NCBI RefSeq assembly: GCF_900112025.1
Contig: NZ_FOKL01000004.1
Coordinates: 321,344 to 385,343, forward strand
DNA length: 64,000 nt
Reading direction: 5' to 3'
DNA from: Janthinobacterium sp. 344
GTDB lineage: Bacteria > Pseudomonadota > Gammaproteobacteria > Burkholderiales > Burkholderiaceae_D
Below, piece after piece: positions 36,892 through 48,376 of the stretch. The position numbers were made by a program, and so were the translations under genes. The first letter of the stretch is position 1, and each line of letters opens with the position of its first letter. The notes under the pieces were generated by a model. That model was not told the DNA's origin, did not search any database, and saw only the letters and a program-made list of their open reading frames with translations.

Positions 36892-37884
36892 ATGAAAATA
36901 CCCATGAAATCATTTGCCACACGCACCTTGCCGCTCATCAGCGCCGCCCTGTTCGCCTTCTCCTTCAGCGCCTCCGCCCAGGCTACCGTGATTGACCTTG
37001 GCGTCGCCAATGGCTACTCCGCCTTTATTTTCGGCAACATCGGCAGCAGCGCAGCCAGCGGCTTCACCAGCGTTGGCGGCAGCATTGCCGCTGGCGGCGA
37101 CATTTTCCTGAACAACTACTCCGTTGGCACCAACAAAACGGCAGGCAGCGCCACCAATACGGTCGTCGCTGGCGGCAACCTGAACACGGGCTGGGGCACG
37201 CTGAAAGGCTCGGCTGTGTACGGCGTCAGCAACTCGAACGCCAGCCTGACGGCCCCCCAATGGTTCCCGACCGACAACATCAGCAAAGGCAATGCCTCGA
37301 CCCTGGATTTCGCGGGCGCCAAGCAGCAATTGACGACCCTGTCGAGCGATGTGGCCAAGCTGCAATCGAACGGTACCGTCATTTCGCAGTACGGCAACAT
37401 GACGCTGGTGGGCAACATCAATGCCGATGTCAACATTTTCAACATCGATGCGTCGAATCTGCATAACCTGACGCTGGACCTGTCCTCGCTGAAAAGCACG
37501 GCCAGCATCATCATCAACGGCACCGCCACCAGCATCACCATGAGCGGCGGCTTCGACAATTTCGCCAGTTTCGCCAACCGCACCTTGTTCAACTTCGCCA
37601 ACGCCACCACCACCAGCCTGAACAATGTCGGCATCAACGGCAGCATCCTGGCGCCGAACGCCGCGTTCTCGGGTTCGGGCGACATGAACGGCACCCTGAT
37701 CGCCAATTCGGTCAGCTCGGTCAATTACGGCCATGTGGCGATGAACGGCTCCGGCTTCAACACGGTCAACGTCTCGGCCGTGCCGGAACCAGGCACCTAC
37801 GCCATGCTGCTGGCCGGCCTGGGCTTGCTGGCCTTTTTGCGCCGCCGCACGCCAGCGCGCGCGCCACAGGCACAAATGGCTTGA
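36892..37884 (+). CDS. Choice-of-anchor A family PEP-CTERM protein
   Basis: A secreted protein of 330 residues (326 if the ATG at 36904 is used). The signal peptide (ISAALFAFSFSASAQA) is followed by a Ser/Thr/Asn/Gly-rich beta-type domain of the choice-of-anchor A family. The C-terminus has the sorting signal VPEPGTYAMLLAGLGLLAFL followed by RRR. An exosortase should process it; none is in the window. A role in extracellular matrix or floc formation is family-level inference. The longer frame to 36757 crosses the promoter and is rejected. Confidence 0.9.
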   Translation: MKIPMKSFATRTLPLISAALFAFSFSASAQATVIDLGVANGYSAFIFGNIGSSAASGFTSVGGSIAAGGDIFLNNYSVGTNKTAGSATNTVVAGGNLNTGWGTLKGSAVYGVSNSNASLTAPQWFPTDNISKGNASTLDFAGAKQQLTTLSSDVAKLQSNGTVISQYGNMTLVGNINADVNIFNIDASNLHNLTLDLSSLKSTASIIINGTATSITMSGGFDNFASFANRTLFNFANATTTSLNNVGINGSILAPNAAFSGSGDMNGTLIANSVSSVNYGHVAMNGSGFNTVNVSAVPEPGTYAMLLAGLGLLAFLRRRTPARAPQAQMA

Positions 37885-37902
37885 GCTTGACGCTGACGCC
37901 AT

Positions 37903-37940
37903 AAAAAACACCGGGCCGCGCAAGCGTCCCGGTGTTTTTT
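37903..37940. terminator. Bidirectional terminator
   Basis: AAAAAACACCGGG (37903-37915) pairs with CCCGGTGTTTTTT (37928-37940). It separates the convergent PEP-CTERM and acyl-CoA synthetase genes and has a T-run on both strands. Confidence 0.9.
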
Positions 37941-37958
37941 TATGTATCCACGCAAACC

Positions 37959-39638
37959 TTATTGCGTGCCCAGGCCCAGATCATTGGCCACTTGCTGACG
38001 CAACACATATTTCTGGATCTTGCCCGTCACCGTCATGGGGAATTCCTCAACGAAACGCACGTAGCGGGGAATCTTGTAATAGGCGATCTGCCCGTCGCAA
38101 AAGGCGCGGATATCCTCGCTGGTGGCCTGCGTGCCAGGCCGCAAGATAATGCAGGCACACAATTCCTCGCCATACTTGGCATCCGGCACGCCCACGCATT
38201 GCACGTCGAGCACGCTCGGGTGGCGGTACAGGAATTCCTCGACTTCGCGCGGGTAGATGTTTTCCCCGCCGCGGATGACCATGTCCTTCGAACGGCCGAC
38301 GATGCTGCAAAAGCCATTGGCGTCGATGACGGCCAGGTCGCCCGTGTGCATCCAGCGCGCCGTGTCGATGGCCTCGGCTGTCTTTTCCGCATCGCCCCAG
38401 TAGCCCTGCATCACGGAGTAGCCGCGCGTGAGCAACTCGCCTTTTTCGCCGCGCGGCACGATGCGCCCTTCCGCATCGATGATTTTCACTTCCAGGTGCG
38501 GGTGCACCCTGCCGATGGACGAGACGCGCATCTCGCGCGGGTCCTCGATCGCCGTCTGGAAGCTGACGGGCGAGGTTTCCGTCATGCCATACGCAATGGT
38601 GATCTCGGCCATGTGCATCAATTCGATGACCCGCGTCATGACCTCCATCGGGCATGGCGAACCGGCCATGATGCCGGTGCGCAGCCGGGACAAGTCATAT
38701 TGCTTGAAGTCGGGATGGTCGAGAATGGCGATGAACATGGTGGGCACGCCATGCAGCCCGGTGCAGCGCTCGGCCTGCACCGTGTCCAGCACGGCTTTCG
38801 GATCGAAGCCTTCGCCGGGGAACACCATGGCTGCGCCATGCGTGACGCAGGCCAGGTTGCCCAGCACCATGCCGAAGCAGTGATACAGGGGCACGGGGAT
38901 GCACAGGCGGTCCTGTGCCGTCAGGCGCATGGCTTCGCCGATGAAAAAGCCGTTGTTCAGGATATTGTGGTGCGTCAGGGTGGCGCCCTTCGGCGCGCCC
39001 GTGGTGCCGGAGGTGAACTGGATGTTGACGGCATCGTCAAACTGCAAGGTGGCGCTCACTGCTTCCAGGCGCGCCAGGTCGGCGTCCGTGATGCCGTCCA
39101 TCAGCGCATCGAAGTTGTGCATGCCCGGCGTGGCGGCCGTGCCCAGGCGTATGACGTGGCGCAACTGCGGCAGGCGCGGCGACTGCAGCGCGCCCGCGCG
39201 CGAACGGGCGATTTCCGGCACCACGTCCTGCACGATGGCCAGGTAGTCGCTGGACTTGAAGCTGGGCGACAGGATCAGCGCGCTGCACTGCACCTTGTCG
39301 AGCACGTATTCGAGTTCCGCGCGCCGGTAGGCGGGGTTGATGTTGACCATGATCAGCCCCGCTTTCGCCGTGGCGAACTGCGTCAGCACCCATTCGGCGC
39401 AGTTTTGCGACCAGATGCCGACCCGCTCGCCCGGCTGCAGGCCCAGCTTCAGCAAGCCGGCGGCCAGGCGGTGCACGCGCTGCTGGAACTCAAGATACGT
39501 CCAGCGCACGTTCTGGTGCGCCACGATCAGGGCGTCGTGCTGGCCGTAGCGGGCGGCGATGCCGTCCAGGTAGGCGCCGATGGTCTCGCCGATCAACGGC
39601 GTCTCGTGGGCGCCGTGTACATAACTCATTGCTTGCAT
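37959..39638 (-). CDS. AMP-binding acyl-CoA synthetase
   Basis: A 559-residue ATP-dependent ligase that activates a carboxylic acid to its CoA thioester. The AMP-binding signature is [18 protein letters not shown]. Later motifs are YGMTETSP, the hinge-like [11 protein letters not shown] and the C-terminal lysine region [13 protein letters not shown]. Overall it resembles medium-chain fatty-acyl-CoA synthetases, but the substrate cannot be fixed from sequence. GGAG six nt upstream supports the ATG at 39638 over the longer frame. Confidence 0.9.
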   Translation of the reverse strand: MQAMSYVHGAHETPLIGETIGAYLDGIAARYGQHDALIVAHQNVRWTYLEFQQRVHRLAAGLLKLGLQPGERVGIWSQNCAEWVLTQFATAKAGLIMVNINPAYRRAELEYVLDKVQCSALILSPSFKSSDYLAIVQDVVPEIARSRAGALQSPRLPQLRHVIRLGTAATPGMHNFDALMDGITDADLARLEAVSATLQFDDAVNIQFTSGTTGAPKGATLTHHNILNNGFFIGEAMRLTAQDRLCIPVPLYHCFGMVLGNLACVTHGAAMVFPGEGFDPKAVLDTVQAERCTGLHGVPTMFIAILDHPDFKQYDLSRLRTGIMAGSPCPMEVMTRVIELMHMAEITIAYGMTETSPVSFQTAIEDPREMRVSSIGRVHPHLEVKIIDAEGRIVPRGEKGELLTRGYSVMQGYWGDAEKTAEAIDTARWMHTGDLAVIDANGFCSIVGRSKDMVIRGGENIYPREVEEFLYRHPSVLDVQCVGVPDAKYGEELCACIILRPGTQATSEDIRAFCDGQIAYYKIPRYVRFVEEFPMTVTGKIQKYVLRQQVANDLGLGTQ

Positions 39639-39887
39639 GCTGTCTCCAGGGTGTGTGGCGCGCGGCGCTCTTGTTATCGTCATCGATGCTGAAAATTATA
39701 GCCGCATATGCCAGCGCCCTGCGCCCGCCCATGCGGGGCGCCAGGCGCGCGGGACCTATGTTGCCGACTTAACAAATAAGCGCACTCCGCAGCCATGCCG
39801 GCAAAGGGATGCGTCAAAGCTCCTGTAGAATATTTTTTGCGCCAGCCTGGCATGCCGAATAGCGCCTCCTTTACCCCGATTTTGCTT

Positions 39888-41492
39888 ATGAATCAAGAAT
39901 CTCCGTGCTTCTCCGTTTTACTCATCGATGATGAAGCCCTGGCGCTCGATTTCATCGCGTACGGCTTCGAACACTGCAACGATGTGCGGCTGCGCTACGA
40001 CGCCCGCTCGGAAAACGCAGTGGCCCTGGCCCGCGAAGTGTCGGCCACCACCGTGCTGGTCGACTTGCGCATGCCCGGCGCGGACGGTTTCGATGTCATC
40101 CGCATGCTGCGCGCCGATCCCGCCACGGAGCATATTCCCGTGGTGTTGCTGTCATCCGAGGAAGATCCGTCGATCAAGGTGGCCGCCTTTGCCAGCGGTG
40201 CCAATGATTACCTGGTGAAATGGCCGGACCCGCGCGAATTGCTGGCCCGCGTGCGCTACCACAGCGCAGCCTACGTGGCGCGCCAGCAGCGCGATGCCGC
40301 CTTCATCTCGCTGCGCCTGAGCCAGGAAGAACTGGCCGTGAGCCAGTCGGCGCTGCACCAGGCGCAGAAGATGGAAGCCATCGGCCAGCTGACGGGCGGC
40401 GTCGCCCATGATTTCAACAACGTGCTGCAAATCATCGGCGGCAATCTGCAGCTGATCAAACTGCTGGGCGGCGTCAGCGAGAAAGCCCTGCGCCGCATCG
40501 ACATCGCCCTGGGCGGCGTGGAAAGGGGCGCCAAGCTGTCGGCGCACCTGCTGGCGTTTGCCCGGCGCCAGCCGCTGCAGGCGCAACTGGTCAATCCGGG
40601 CCAGGTCTTGCGCGATATGGGCGACATGATCCGCCGCCTGCTCGATCCCCGCGCCACCATCGTCACCGATATCGAAGCGGGGCTGTGGAGCACCATGGTC
40701 GACGCCAACCAGCTCAATAATGTGCTGCTCAACCTGGCCATCAACGCGCGCGACGCCATGGGGAGCGATGGCACCCTGACCATCCGCGCGCAAAACCTGC
40801 CGGCCGGCTCCGCCCTGCTGTCGGAGGTGGGCAATGAAAATTATGTCATGTTGGAAATTGCCGATACGGGCAAGGGCATGGAGGTGGCGGTGCTGCAGCG
40901 CGCCTTCGAGCCATTCTTCACCACCAAGCCCACGGGACAGGGCACGGGCCTGGGCCTGAGCATGGCGTACGGTTTCGTCAAGCAATCGGGCGGCGAAATC
41001 ATTCTCGACAGTACGCCAGGCGTGGGCACCAGCGTGAAGATTTTCCTGCTGCGCAGCGAAAGCCAGGCCGCAGCCGTCGAGGAGCCCGTGACAGTGCCGC
41101 TCAGCCGGGGCCTGGAAACCATCCTGGTGGTCGAAGACGAGGAAGAGGTGCGGCGCTCGACCGTCGAACTGCTGTCGGCCCTGGGCTACCGCGTGCTGCA
41201 GGCGGCCGATGCGGGCAAGGCCATGAGCCTGGTCCATTCCGGCATGCCGATCGACCTGGTGTTTACGGATGTCATCATGCCGGGCGACACCAGCAGCCTG
41301 CAGCTGAGCGAGGCCGTGCGCCAGCATTTGCCCGACACGCAGATCCTGTTCACCTCGGGCTATGCCGAGGGCGTGCTGACGCATGAGGGACGGCTCGATC
41401 CCGGCGTGAACCTGCTGCAAAAACCGTATACGCCGGACGTGCTCAGCGCGCGCATCCGGCATTTATTGCGCCGGCGCAAGGCCGCCGGCTGA
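39888..41492 (+). CDS. Receiver-histidine kinase-receiver hybrid
   Basis: A soluble protein of about 534 residues with unusual order. The N-terminal receiver (D59 in VLVDLRMPG) is followed by a short coiled linker, then a kinase core with H174 in GGVAHDFNNVLQIIGGNLQL and a HATPase ending GTGLGLSMAYGF. The C-terminal receiver has D461. The kinase type (AHDFNN) is that of the NtrB-like HisKA group common in Rhizobium and Burkholderiales. There is no membrane segment, so input probably comes through the first receiver from another kinase. The start is uncertain (ATG 39852 is possible). It is convergent with the phytochrome response regulator. Confidence 0.87.
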   Translation: MNQESPCFSVLLIDDEALALDFIAYGFEHCNDVRLRYDARSENAVALAREVSATTVLVDLRMPGADGFDVIRMLRADPATEHIPVVLLSSEEDPSIKVAAFASGANDYLVKWPDPRELLARVRYHSAAYVARQQRDAAFISLRLSQEELAVSQSALHQAQKMEAIGQLTGGVAHDFNNVLQIIGGNLQLIKLLGGVSEKALRRIDIALGGVERGAKLSAHLLAFARRQPLQAQLVNPGQVLRDMGDMIRRLLDPRATIVTDIEAGLWSTMVDANQLNNVLLNLAINARDAMGSDGTLTIRAQNLPAGSALLSEVGNENYVMLEIADTGKGMEVAVLQRAFEPFFTTKPTGQGTGLGLSMAYGFVKQSGGEIILDSTPGVGTSVKIFLLRSESQAAAVEEPVTVPLSRGLETILVVEDEEEVRRSTVELLSALGYRVLQAADAGKAMSLVHSGMPIDLVFTDVIMPGDTSSLQLSEAVRQHLPDTQILFTSGYAEGVLTHEGRLDPGVNLLQKPYTPDVLSARIRHLLRRRKAAG

Positions 41493-41518
41493 GACCGGCC
41501 TCAGGCCGGCCCGCCCTC

Positions 41519-41974
41519 CTATTGCGGACGCACGTAGCGGTGCGATCCCGGTGGCGGTTCGTTGAGGACCGCCCAGAATATGCCCAGGTCGGCAATGGCG
41601 CGCACGAATTCCTCGAAATCGACGGGCTTGACGACATACGCGTTCACGCCCAGCTCGTAGCTGCGCAACAGGTCCTGCTCCTCCTTTGATGAGGTCAGCA
41701 TGACCACCGGGATGCTGCGCAATCCCGTCGTGCTGCGAATTTCCTTCAACACTTCCAGTCCATCGACTTTCGGCAGCTTCAGGTCCAGCAGGACGACGGC
41801 CGGGTTGCCCGCCTCGCGCCGCGCGAACTGCTCGCGGCACAGCAGGTAGTCGAGCGCTTCGGCACCGTCGCGGGCGATGATCACTTCATTGGCCAGCTGG
41901 CTTTTCGCCAGGGCGATCAGGGTCAGTTCCAGGTCATGCGGGTTATCTTCGACTAACAGAATGGGTTTTAACAT
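41519..41974 (-). CDS. Phytochrome-associated response regulator
   Basis: A 151-residue single receiver of the Rcp1 type: [17 protein letters not shown] (acidic pocket), [17 protein letters not shown] (phosphorylated aspartate) and [10 protein letters not shown] (lysine). AAGGA seven nt before the ATG. It starts nine nt after the bacteriophytochrome stop, so the two form a light-sensing two-component pair. With no output domain it must act by protein contact. Confidence 0.9.
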   Translation of the reverse strand: MLKPILLVEDNPHDLELTLIALAKSQLANEVIIARDGAEALDYLLCREQFARREAGNPAVVLLDLKLPKVDGLEVLKEIRSTTGLRSIPVVMLTSSKEEQDLLRSYELGVNAYVVKPVDFEEFVRAIADLGIFWAVLNEPPPGSHRYVRPQ

Positions 41975-41983
41975 AGGCGTTCC

Positions 41984-44224
41984 TTACATAACAATGTCTT
42001 TGGGGATACTGAACGAAAACGTGGCGCCGGCGCCGGGCACGGACTCGGCCCAGACCCTGCCGCCATGGCGTTCGATGATGCGGCGCACATTGGCCAGGCC
42101 GATGCCCGTGCCGGGAAAATCCTCCATGCGGTGCAGGCGCTGGAAGACGCCGAACAGCTTGTGCACATATTCCATATTGAAGCCGGCGCCATTGTCGGCC
42201 ACGTGGAACACCACTTCCTGCGCGTTCTCGCTGGCCGTGACGGCAATGCGCGCGAGCGCTTCCTGGCCCGTGAATTTCACGGCGTTCGACAGCAGGTTGT
42301 ACAGCGCCAGCTGGATGAACGTGGGATCGGCCTGCACGGTCGGCAGGATGCCGATGTCCCACTCCACCTGGCGCCCGCGGATATCGAGCGCCAGCTTCTG
42401 GATGCAGCCGCGCACCAGCTCCGTCATGTTCACCAGGCTGGGGTGCAGGGAAGCGCGGCCCATCTGCGAAAAGCTCAGCAGATCGTCCACCAGCTTGCCC
42501 GCCAAGCGCGCCGAATCCTTGATGTTCTTCAGGAAGCGGCGCCGCTTTTCCTGGTCTTCCGCGCCCGCCGTCTCCATCAGCAAATCGGAAAAGCCCACGA
42601 TATGGCGCAGCGGCGCACGCAAATCATGCGATACGGAGTACGAGAATGCCTCCAGTTCCTTGTTGGCGCGCCCCAGTTCCTCGGCCAGCTCAGCCATCTG
42701 CTCGGCGCGCTCGAGGACAATGCCCAGCAAGGCGCCGCGGAACTCCGTCGCCAGTTCGATTTCGCCGTCATGCCAGGGCAGGCTGCTGCCCAGAATGGTT
42801 TCGCGCCAGGCATCAAAGCTCAGGCGCGGCGTCAGCTGGTGCACGCCCGCCTTGTCCTGCGGCTTGCCGGCCCAGTCGATCGTATGCACGACTTCAGGGC
42901 GGAACCACAGCAAATAATGCGGATGGATGCGCGAGATCGACATCGACAGCAGGCCGCTGGCATTGCGCGTATAGGCGGCAGCCGGCGGGTAATCCCGGCT
43001 CAGCTGGTCGGTATGGAACACCTCGCCATGGCCACTCGCGCCCAGCCATTGCACCAGCGCCCGGATCTCGTGTTCGGCAGGGGTGTCGCCATGGCACAGC
43101 ACGCGGTCGTCGACGACGATGGCAGCGCCGCTGGCGCGGGCAAAGCGCAGCAGCTCGGGAAACACGCCGCTCAGGTTATCGGCAAAATCGCCCTGCTGCG
43201 TCAACCCGGCCAACATGCTGACCATGGTGCGGCGCACTTCCAGGCGAAATTGCAGCTCGCCCGCATCCGTGCGTGTCTCGATGCACAGGGCCAGGATCTG
43301 TCCCAGCTGCTCGCACACGGTGCGCTGTTCGAAGGCCACCGGCATCGGCGTCGCGTTGTGGCAGGAAATCAAGCCCCACAGCTGCCCCTTGACCACCAGC
43401 GACACCGACATCGAGGCCAGGGTGCCCATGTTGCGCATGTATTGCAAATGGATGGGCGAGACGCTGCGCAGCGCGGCGAACGACAGGTCGTTGGGCGCGC
43501 CCGTCAGCGGGTTGAGGTCCGGCACCAGGCGCGCCGGCGTGTAGTTGGCGTCGCCAATCAGGCGGATGCGGTTGAGCATGTACAGTTCGCGCGCCTGGCG
43601 GGGAATATCCGAAGCGGGAAAGCGCTGGCCCAGGTAGGAGGCATAACCCTCCTCCCGGCTTTCCGCCAGCACGTGGCCGTGGCCGTCGCGGTCGAACTGG
43701 TACACCATCACGCGGCCAAAGCCCGTCACCTCGCGCATTTGCGCGGCGGCCAGCGCGCTCATCTCGGCGATGTCCTGCACGTCGTTGATTTTCAGGAGGA
43801 AGTTCCCCACCTTCGGATACAGGTGGCGGAAATCGGGCGCGGCGGCGCGGCGCGCCGCCTCGAACTCCAGCAGCAGCAACTGGTCGCACACATGGGCCAG
43901 CACGTCGAAGTGGCGCCCATTGGCGATCCGCACCGTGCCCAGGTAGACGGGCTGCGCGCCGGGCGCGCCGGCGGCCAGCGCGGCTTCGAGCTGCGCCGCA
44001 GCCGGCGCGCCCAGGATGGCGTCCCAGTCCCGCCCCAAGGCTTGCGCTGCCGAGACGTCCGTCATCTGCGCCAGGTTGGCGCTCGCCTGCAGGATGGTGC
44101 GCGCGCCCTCCTGCGGCAAGGCCAGCAGGAATCCATGCGGCTGGATGCTGCCCGGTATGCGGATCGGTTCCTGCTCACAAGTCGTCAGGTTCAGGGGATG
44201 GGGAGCGGGCGTGACTGGCAGCAT
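41984..44224 (-). CDS. bphP: Bacteriophytochrome histidine kinase
   Basis: A 746-residue red/far-red light sensor with the PAS-GAF-PHY-kinase layout. C16 in [19 protein letters not shown] is the expected biliverdin-attachment cysteine. The GAF motif PASDIP (203-208) and H259 in [12 protein letters not shown] surround the chromophore. The PHY tongue has PRLSF (466-470). H533 in VSHDLRAPL is the kinase histidine, followed by a HATPase with [12 protein letters not shown]. Transcription is divergent from polB with 180 bp between. No heme oxygenase gene for biliverdin lies nearby, which is common but not universal. Confidence 0.95.
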   Translation of the reverse strand: MLPVTPAPHPLNLTTCEQEPIRIPGSIQPHGFLLALPQEGARTILQASANLAQMTDVSAAQALGRDWDAILGAPAAAQLEAALAAGAPGAQPVYLGTVRIANGRHFDVLAHVCDQLLLLEFEAARRAAAPDFRHLYPKVGNFLLKINDVQDIAEMSALAAAQMREVTGFGRVMVYQFDRDGHGHVLAESREEGYASYLGQRFPASDIPRQARELYMLNRIRLIGDANYTPARLVPDLNPLTGAPNDLSFAALRSVSPIHLQYMRNMGTLASMSVSLVVKGQLWGLISCHNATPMPVAFEQRTVCEQLGQILALCIETRTDAGELQFRLEVRRTMVSMLAGLTQQGDFADNLSGVFPELLRFARASGAAIVVDDRVLCHGDTPAEHEIRALVQWLGASGHGEVFHTDQLSRDYPPAAAYTRNASGLLSMSISRIHPHYLLWFRPEVVHTIDWAGKPQDKAGVHQLTPRLSFDAWRETILGSSLPWHDGEIELATEFRGALLGIVLERAEQMAELAEELGRANKELEAFSYSVSHDLRAPLRHIVGFSDLLMETAGAEDQEKRRRFLKNIKDSARLAGKLVDDLLSFSQMGRASLHPSLVNMTELVRGCIQKLALDIRGRQVEWDIGILPTVQADPTFIQLALYNLLSNAVKFTGQEALARIAVTASENAQEVVFHVADNGAGFNMEYVHKLFGVFQRLHRMEDFPGTGIGLANVRRIIERHGGRVWAESVPGAGATFSFSIPKDIVM

Positions 44225-44404
44225 ATTATTTCATGTCGGCAACTCGTGCCTGTGCGGCGGTGGGAGATGTTTTATTCTACTAGAGGCCGACAACGTCGCG
44301 CCGCACCGCATGGCTGGCGGCGGCATAGGCGAATGGGGGCATTTACATTACCATGCAGCACCGCCGGATGGCGGCGAGCATTTTTAATCAACAAGGGCAG
44401 CGCG

Positions 44405-46753
44405 GTGCATCCATCACAACAGGGGTTTATCCTGACCCGCCACTGGCGCGACACCAGCGCCGGCTCGGAGGTCGATTTCTGGCTGGCAACAGACGCCGGC
44501 CCCCGCCACGTGCGCCTGCCCGTGCAGACGGCCGTCGCTTTTATTCCCATGGAGCAGCGCGAGCAGGCGGAACGGCTGCTGCGCGGCGAACGCCATGCGG
44601 AACTGCGCCCCCTGTCGCTGTGCGATTTCCACCACCGGCCCGTGCTGGGGCTGTACTGCAAGCAATACCGGCATTTGCTGAAACTGGAAAAGCAGCTGCG
44701 CGCGCACGGCATCGATGTGTACGAGGCGGACATCCGCCCGCCCGAGCGCTACCTGATGGAGCGCTTCATCACGGCGCCCGTCACCTTCAGCGGCGACGCG
44801 GCGCAGGAGGTGCAGCTGAAACCGGTAGCCGGCTACCGTCCCGCATTAAAGCTGGTGTCGCTCGATATCGAAACGACGGCCCACGGCGAGCTGTATTCGC
44901 TGGCGCTGGAAGGCTGCGGCCAGCGCCAGGTGTACATGCTGGGGCCGCGCAATGGCGGCGAGGAGGCGCTGGACTTCGACCTGGAATACTGCGACACGCG
45001 CGCGCAGATCCTCGAACGCCTGAACGCCTGGATGGCGCGGCACGATCCGGACGCCATCATCGGCTGGAACCTGGTGCAGTTCGACTTGCGCGTGCTGCGC
45101 GAACACGCCGAACGCTACCAGGTGCCATTGCAGCTGGGGCGCGGCGGCGCCGTGATGGAATGGCGCGCACACGGCGGCAAGCAGGAGCATTACTTTGCCA
45201 CCGCCGCAGGGAGATTGATCATCGACGGCATCGAAGCGCTGCGCTCGGCGACGTGGAACTTTTCCTCGTTCAGCCTGGAAAACGTGGCGCAGACCTTGCT
45301 GGGCGAAGGCAAGTCCATCGACAATCCCTACCAGCGCATGGCCGAGATCGACCGCCGCTTCCGCGAAGACAAGCCGGCGCTGGCGCGCTACAACCTCAAG
45401 GATTGCGAACTGGTCACGCGCATCTTCGCGAAAACCGAACTGCTGACCTTTTTGCTGGAGCGGGCCAGCGTGACGGGCCTGGCGGCCGACCGCAGCGGCG
45501 GCTCCGTGGCCGCCTTCGAGCATCTGTATCTGCCGCTGATGCACCGGCAGGGCTACGTGGCACCGAACCTGGGCGACGTTTCCGGCGAGAACAGCCCCGG
45601 CGGCTTCGTCATGGATTCGCAGTCTGGCCTGTACGATTCCGTGCTGGTGCTCGATTACAAAAGCCTGTATCCATCCATCATCCGCACTTTCCTGATCGAC
45701 CCCGTGGGCCTGGTGGTGGGCACCAGCGGCGACGAGGCCGATACCGTGCCCGGCTACCGGGGCGCGCAGTTTTCACGCGTCAAGCACTGCCTGCCGGCCA
45801 TCGTGAAACAGGTGTGGCAAGGACGCGAGGTCGCCAAGCGCGAGCGCAACGCGCCCTTGTCGCAAGCGTTAAAGATCATCATGAACGCGTTTTATGGCGT
45901 GCTGGGGTCCAGCGGCTGCCGCTTTTTCGACCCGCGCCTGGCCTCGTCGATCACCCTGCGCGGCCACGACATCATGCACCGCACGCGCGAACTGATCACG
46001 GAACAGGGCTACCAGGTCATCTATGGCGACACGGATTCCACCTTCGTGTGGCTGAAGACGGCGCATACGGATGAAGAAGCGGGCACCATCGGCCGCGCCC
46101 TGGTGGCGCACGTGAACGCCTGGTGGCAGCGGTACCTGCGCGAGGAATTCGGCCTCGAGAATGCGCTGGAGCTGGAATTCGAGACGCATTACCGGCGCTT
46201 CCTGATGCCCACCATCCGCGGCTCGGAAGAAGGCAGCAAGAAACGCTACGCGGGCCTGGTGGGCAAGCCCGACGGCAGCGAGGAGATGGTCTACAAGGGC
46301 CTGGAAACGGTGCGCAGCGACTGGACGCCGCTGGCGCAGCAATTCCAGCAGGAGCTCTACCGGCGCATCTTCCAGCGCACGGCCTACCAGGACTATGTGC
46401 GCGACTACGTGGCGCGCACCGTGCGCGGCGAATGCGACGCCTTGCTGGTCTACCGCAAGCGCCTGCGCCGCCCGCTCGACGATTACCAGCGCAACGTGCC
46501 GCCCCATGTGCGCGCGGCGCGCACGGCCGACGCCTACAACCTGGCGCAGGGACGGCCGCTGCAATACCAGAACGGCGGCTGGATCAGCTATGTGATCACG
46601 GTGGCGGGACCGGAGCCGCTGGAGACGCAGCGCTCGCCCATCGACTACCAGCATTACCTGACGCGCCAGCTGCAGCCGGTGGCCGACGCCATACTCCCCT
46701 TCCTCGGCGACGATTTTTCGCGCCTCGTGTCGGGCCAGCAAGATCTGTTTTGA
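44405..46753 (+). CDS. polB: DNA polymerase II (family B)
   Basis: A 782-residue damage-tolerant polymerase with proofreading. The GTG at 44405 has AAGGG seven nt upstream and gives almost exactly the E. coli length (783); the huge in-frame extension upstream is antisense to bphP. Exonuclease motifs are DIETT (154-158), NLVQFD (222-227) and YNLKDC (329-334). Polymerase motifs are DYKSLYPSI (417-425), K490 with NAFYG (494-498) and YGDTDS (540-545). All catalytic acids are present. In E. coli the gene is SOS-induced; I could not find a LexA box here. Confidence 0.95.
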   Translation: MHPSQQGFILTRHWRDTSAGSEVDFWLATDAGPRHVRLPVQTAVAFIPMEQREQAERLLRGERHAELRPLSLCDFHHRPVLGLYCKQYRHLLKLEKQLRAHGIDVYEADIRPPERYLMERFITAPVTFSGDAAQEVQLKPVAGYRPALKLVSLDIETTAHGELYSLALEGCGQRQVYMLGPRNGGEEALDFDLEYCDTRAQILERLNAWMARHDPDAIIGWNLVQFDLRVLREHAERYQVPLQLGRGGAVMEWRAHGGKQEHYFATAAGRLIIDGIEALRSATWNFSSFSLENVAQTLLGEGKSIDNPYQRMAEIDRRFREDKPALARYNLKDCELVTRIFAKTELLTFLLERASVTGLAADRSGGSVAAFEHLYLPLMHRQGYVAPNLGDVSGENSPGGFVMDSQSGLYDSVLVLDYKSLYPSIIRTFLIDPVGLVVGTSGDEADTVPGYRGAQFSRVKHCLPAIVKQVWQGREVAKRERNAPLSQALKIIMNAFYGVLGSSGCRFFDPRLASSITLRGHDIMHRTRELITEQGYQVIYGDTDSTFVWLKTAHTDEEAGTIGRALVAHVNAWWQRYLREEFGLENALELEFETHYRRFLMPTIRGSEEGSKKRYAGLVGKPDGSEEMVYKGLETVRSDWTPLAQQFQQELYRRIFQRTAYQDYVRDYVARTVRGECDALLVYRKRLRRPLDDYQRNVPPHVRAARTADAYNLAQGRPLQYQNGGWISYVITVAGPEPLETQRSPIDYQHYLTRQLQPVADAILPFLGDDFSRLVSGQQDLF

Positions 46754-47038
46754 ATTTGTTTTAAATCAATTCTGCTTACCTGCACGGCCAAGCTGAGGTA
46801 ATATCGGCGCCTGCCGGGCGTCGTCTGGCCCTGTCCGCAGGCGCTGCGCGCCGCGGCAGCGTAAAATACGCCATGGCGAAAGAATAAGAGCTCTACCCAA
46901 GAAGAAGATGCCGTTCCAGACGAGAATCGTTCGCAAGCGGATTTTCCCCTCTGGAATGGCGCATAATTTACAACTCTGTTGAACCAGCTGGCTGGACTGC
47001 CCATCGTCCGCCGGCTAATTTTTGAATGAATTGACACC

Positions 47039-48361
47039 ATGACCGAGATCACGTCCCTGAGAGACATCCCGCAAAAAAATATCTTCCGCAAGGGCGACAC
47101 CTTTGTGCTGTTCGGCGAGCTGTTCGGCCGCGGCTATGTGAATGGCTTGCTGGACGAAGCGCGCAAGGCGGGCATGAATATCGTCGGCATGACGGTGGGC
47201 CGCCGCGATGAAAACATGGCGCTGCGCCCGCTGAACGCGGAAGAGCTGGCCGAAGCCGAAGCCAACCTGGGCGGCCGCATCATCAACGTGCCGCTGATGG
47301 CCGGTTTCGACCTCGACGCGCCACCGGGCGAGCCGACGCCGACGGCCCTGCTGGCCGACATGACCCTGAAAAGCTGGCAGGAAGACAAACTGGACTGGGC
47401 GCAGATCGAGCGCTGCCGCGAAGCGGGCGTGGCCCGTTTCACGGCCTCCGTGGCGAAAGCCATGGCCGAGCTGGACACCTTGATTCCTGACGGCAGCAAT
47501 GTGTATTTCGCCCACACCATGGCCGGCGGCATTCCGAAGGTCAAGGTCTTCCTGGCCATCGCCAACCGTATCTATAAAGGCCGCGGCGAGCGCTTCATGT
47601 CTTCGCGCGCCCTGCTCGACAGCGACTTGGGCAAGCTGATCCTGATGAACTTCGACGAAGTCACGGCCAACACCCTGCAGCACCTGATCGACGGCAGCGC
47701 CGCCATCCGCGCGCGCATCGAGCAAACGGGCGGCCAGGTACGCTACAGCGCCTACGGCTACCACGGCACCGAGATCCTGATCGACGGCAAGTACCAGTGG
47801 CAAACCTACAGCAACTACACGCAAGGCCTGGCCAAGATGCGCCTGGAAAACGTGGCCAAGGCCGCGTGGGAAAAAGGCATCAAGGCCACCGTGTTCAACT
47901 GCCCGGAAATCCGCACCAACTCGTCCGACATTTTCGTGGGCGTGGAACTGTCGCTGTTCCCCCTGCTCGACGCGCTGAAAAAAGAAGGCGGCGCGGCCTG
48001 GGCCGAAGAGCAGTGGAAAATCTGCCAGGGCTTGCTGGAAGACGGCGTCTCGCTGCAGGACTTGCTCGACCGTATCGCCGCCTACAACGGCGACGCCACC
48101 AGCGTGCAGTTCCGCAACTTCGCCGCCTGGCCGATGGACAACACGCCGGAACTGGCCGAAGTCATGATCGGCACCTCGGATGACATCACCAAGCTGCACA
48201 AGGACCGCAAGGAACTCATCACCGACCATCTGAGCTCGCTGGTGCTGGAAGGCACGGGCCCGCTGATGTTCCACGAAATGTCGGACCCGAAAGCGCCCGT
48301 CATCTGGCTCAACCACGACATCATCGCGCGTCAGTTGAACTCGGTTCACAACGGAGCCTGA
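47039..48361 (+). CDS. FabMG-family enoyl-ACP reductase, putative
   Basis: A 440-residue protein matching, from memory, the family named after the metagenomic enoyl-ACP reductase FabMG, reported to tolerate triclosan. The N-terminal segment GDTFVLFGELFGRGYVNGLL may begin a dinucleotide fold; SAYGYHGTEILIDG and NCPEIRTNSSDIFVGVE are further conserved stretches. It is much longer than FabI (about 260) and differs from FabV. If active it would reduce enoyl-ACP in fatty acid synthesis. The annotation is by family resemblance only. A 285-bp leader lies upstream and a strong hairpin follows. Confidence 0.6.
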   Translation: MTEITSLRDIPQKNIFRKGDTFVLFGELFGRGYVNGLLDEARKAGMNIVGMTVGRRDENMALRPLNAEELAEAEANLGGRIINVPLMAGFDLDAPPGEPTPTALLADMTLKSWQEDKLDWAQIERCREAGVARFTASVAKAMAELDTLIPDGSNVYFAHTMAGGIPKVKVFLAIANRIYKGRGERFMSSRALLDSDLGKLILMNFDEVTANTLQHLIDGSAAIRARIEQTGGQVRYSAYGYHGTEILIDGKYQWQTYSNYTQGLAKMRLENVAKAAWEKGIKATVFNCPEIRTNSSDIFVGVELSLFPLLDALKKEGGAAWAEEQWKICQGLLEDGVSLQDLLDRIAAYNGDATSVQFRNFAAWPMDNTPELAEVMIGTSDDITKLHKDRKELITDHLSSLVLEGTGPLMFHEMSDPKAPVIWLNHDIIARQLNSVHNGA

Positions 48362-48376
48362 TGTAGCAAACCACCA

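Noticed and set aside
42065..44404. Long in-frame extension upstream of DNA polymerase II (total frame over 1500 codons)
   Set aside because: It is exactly antisense to the bacteriophytochrome gene, is His/Arg/Gln-rich as expected of a GC-rich shadow, and polymerase II homology with its expected length begins at GTG 44405.
44225..44404. Possible SOS box before DNA polymerase II
   Set aside because: I looked for CTGT-N8-ACAG on both strands in the divergent region and saw no convincing match.
41519..46753. Light-controlled operon linking phytochrome with DNA polymerase II
   Set aside because: The genes are divergent and functionally unrelated; a shared 180-bp gap alone is not evidence for co-regulation.
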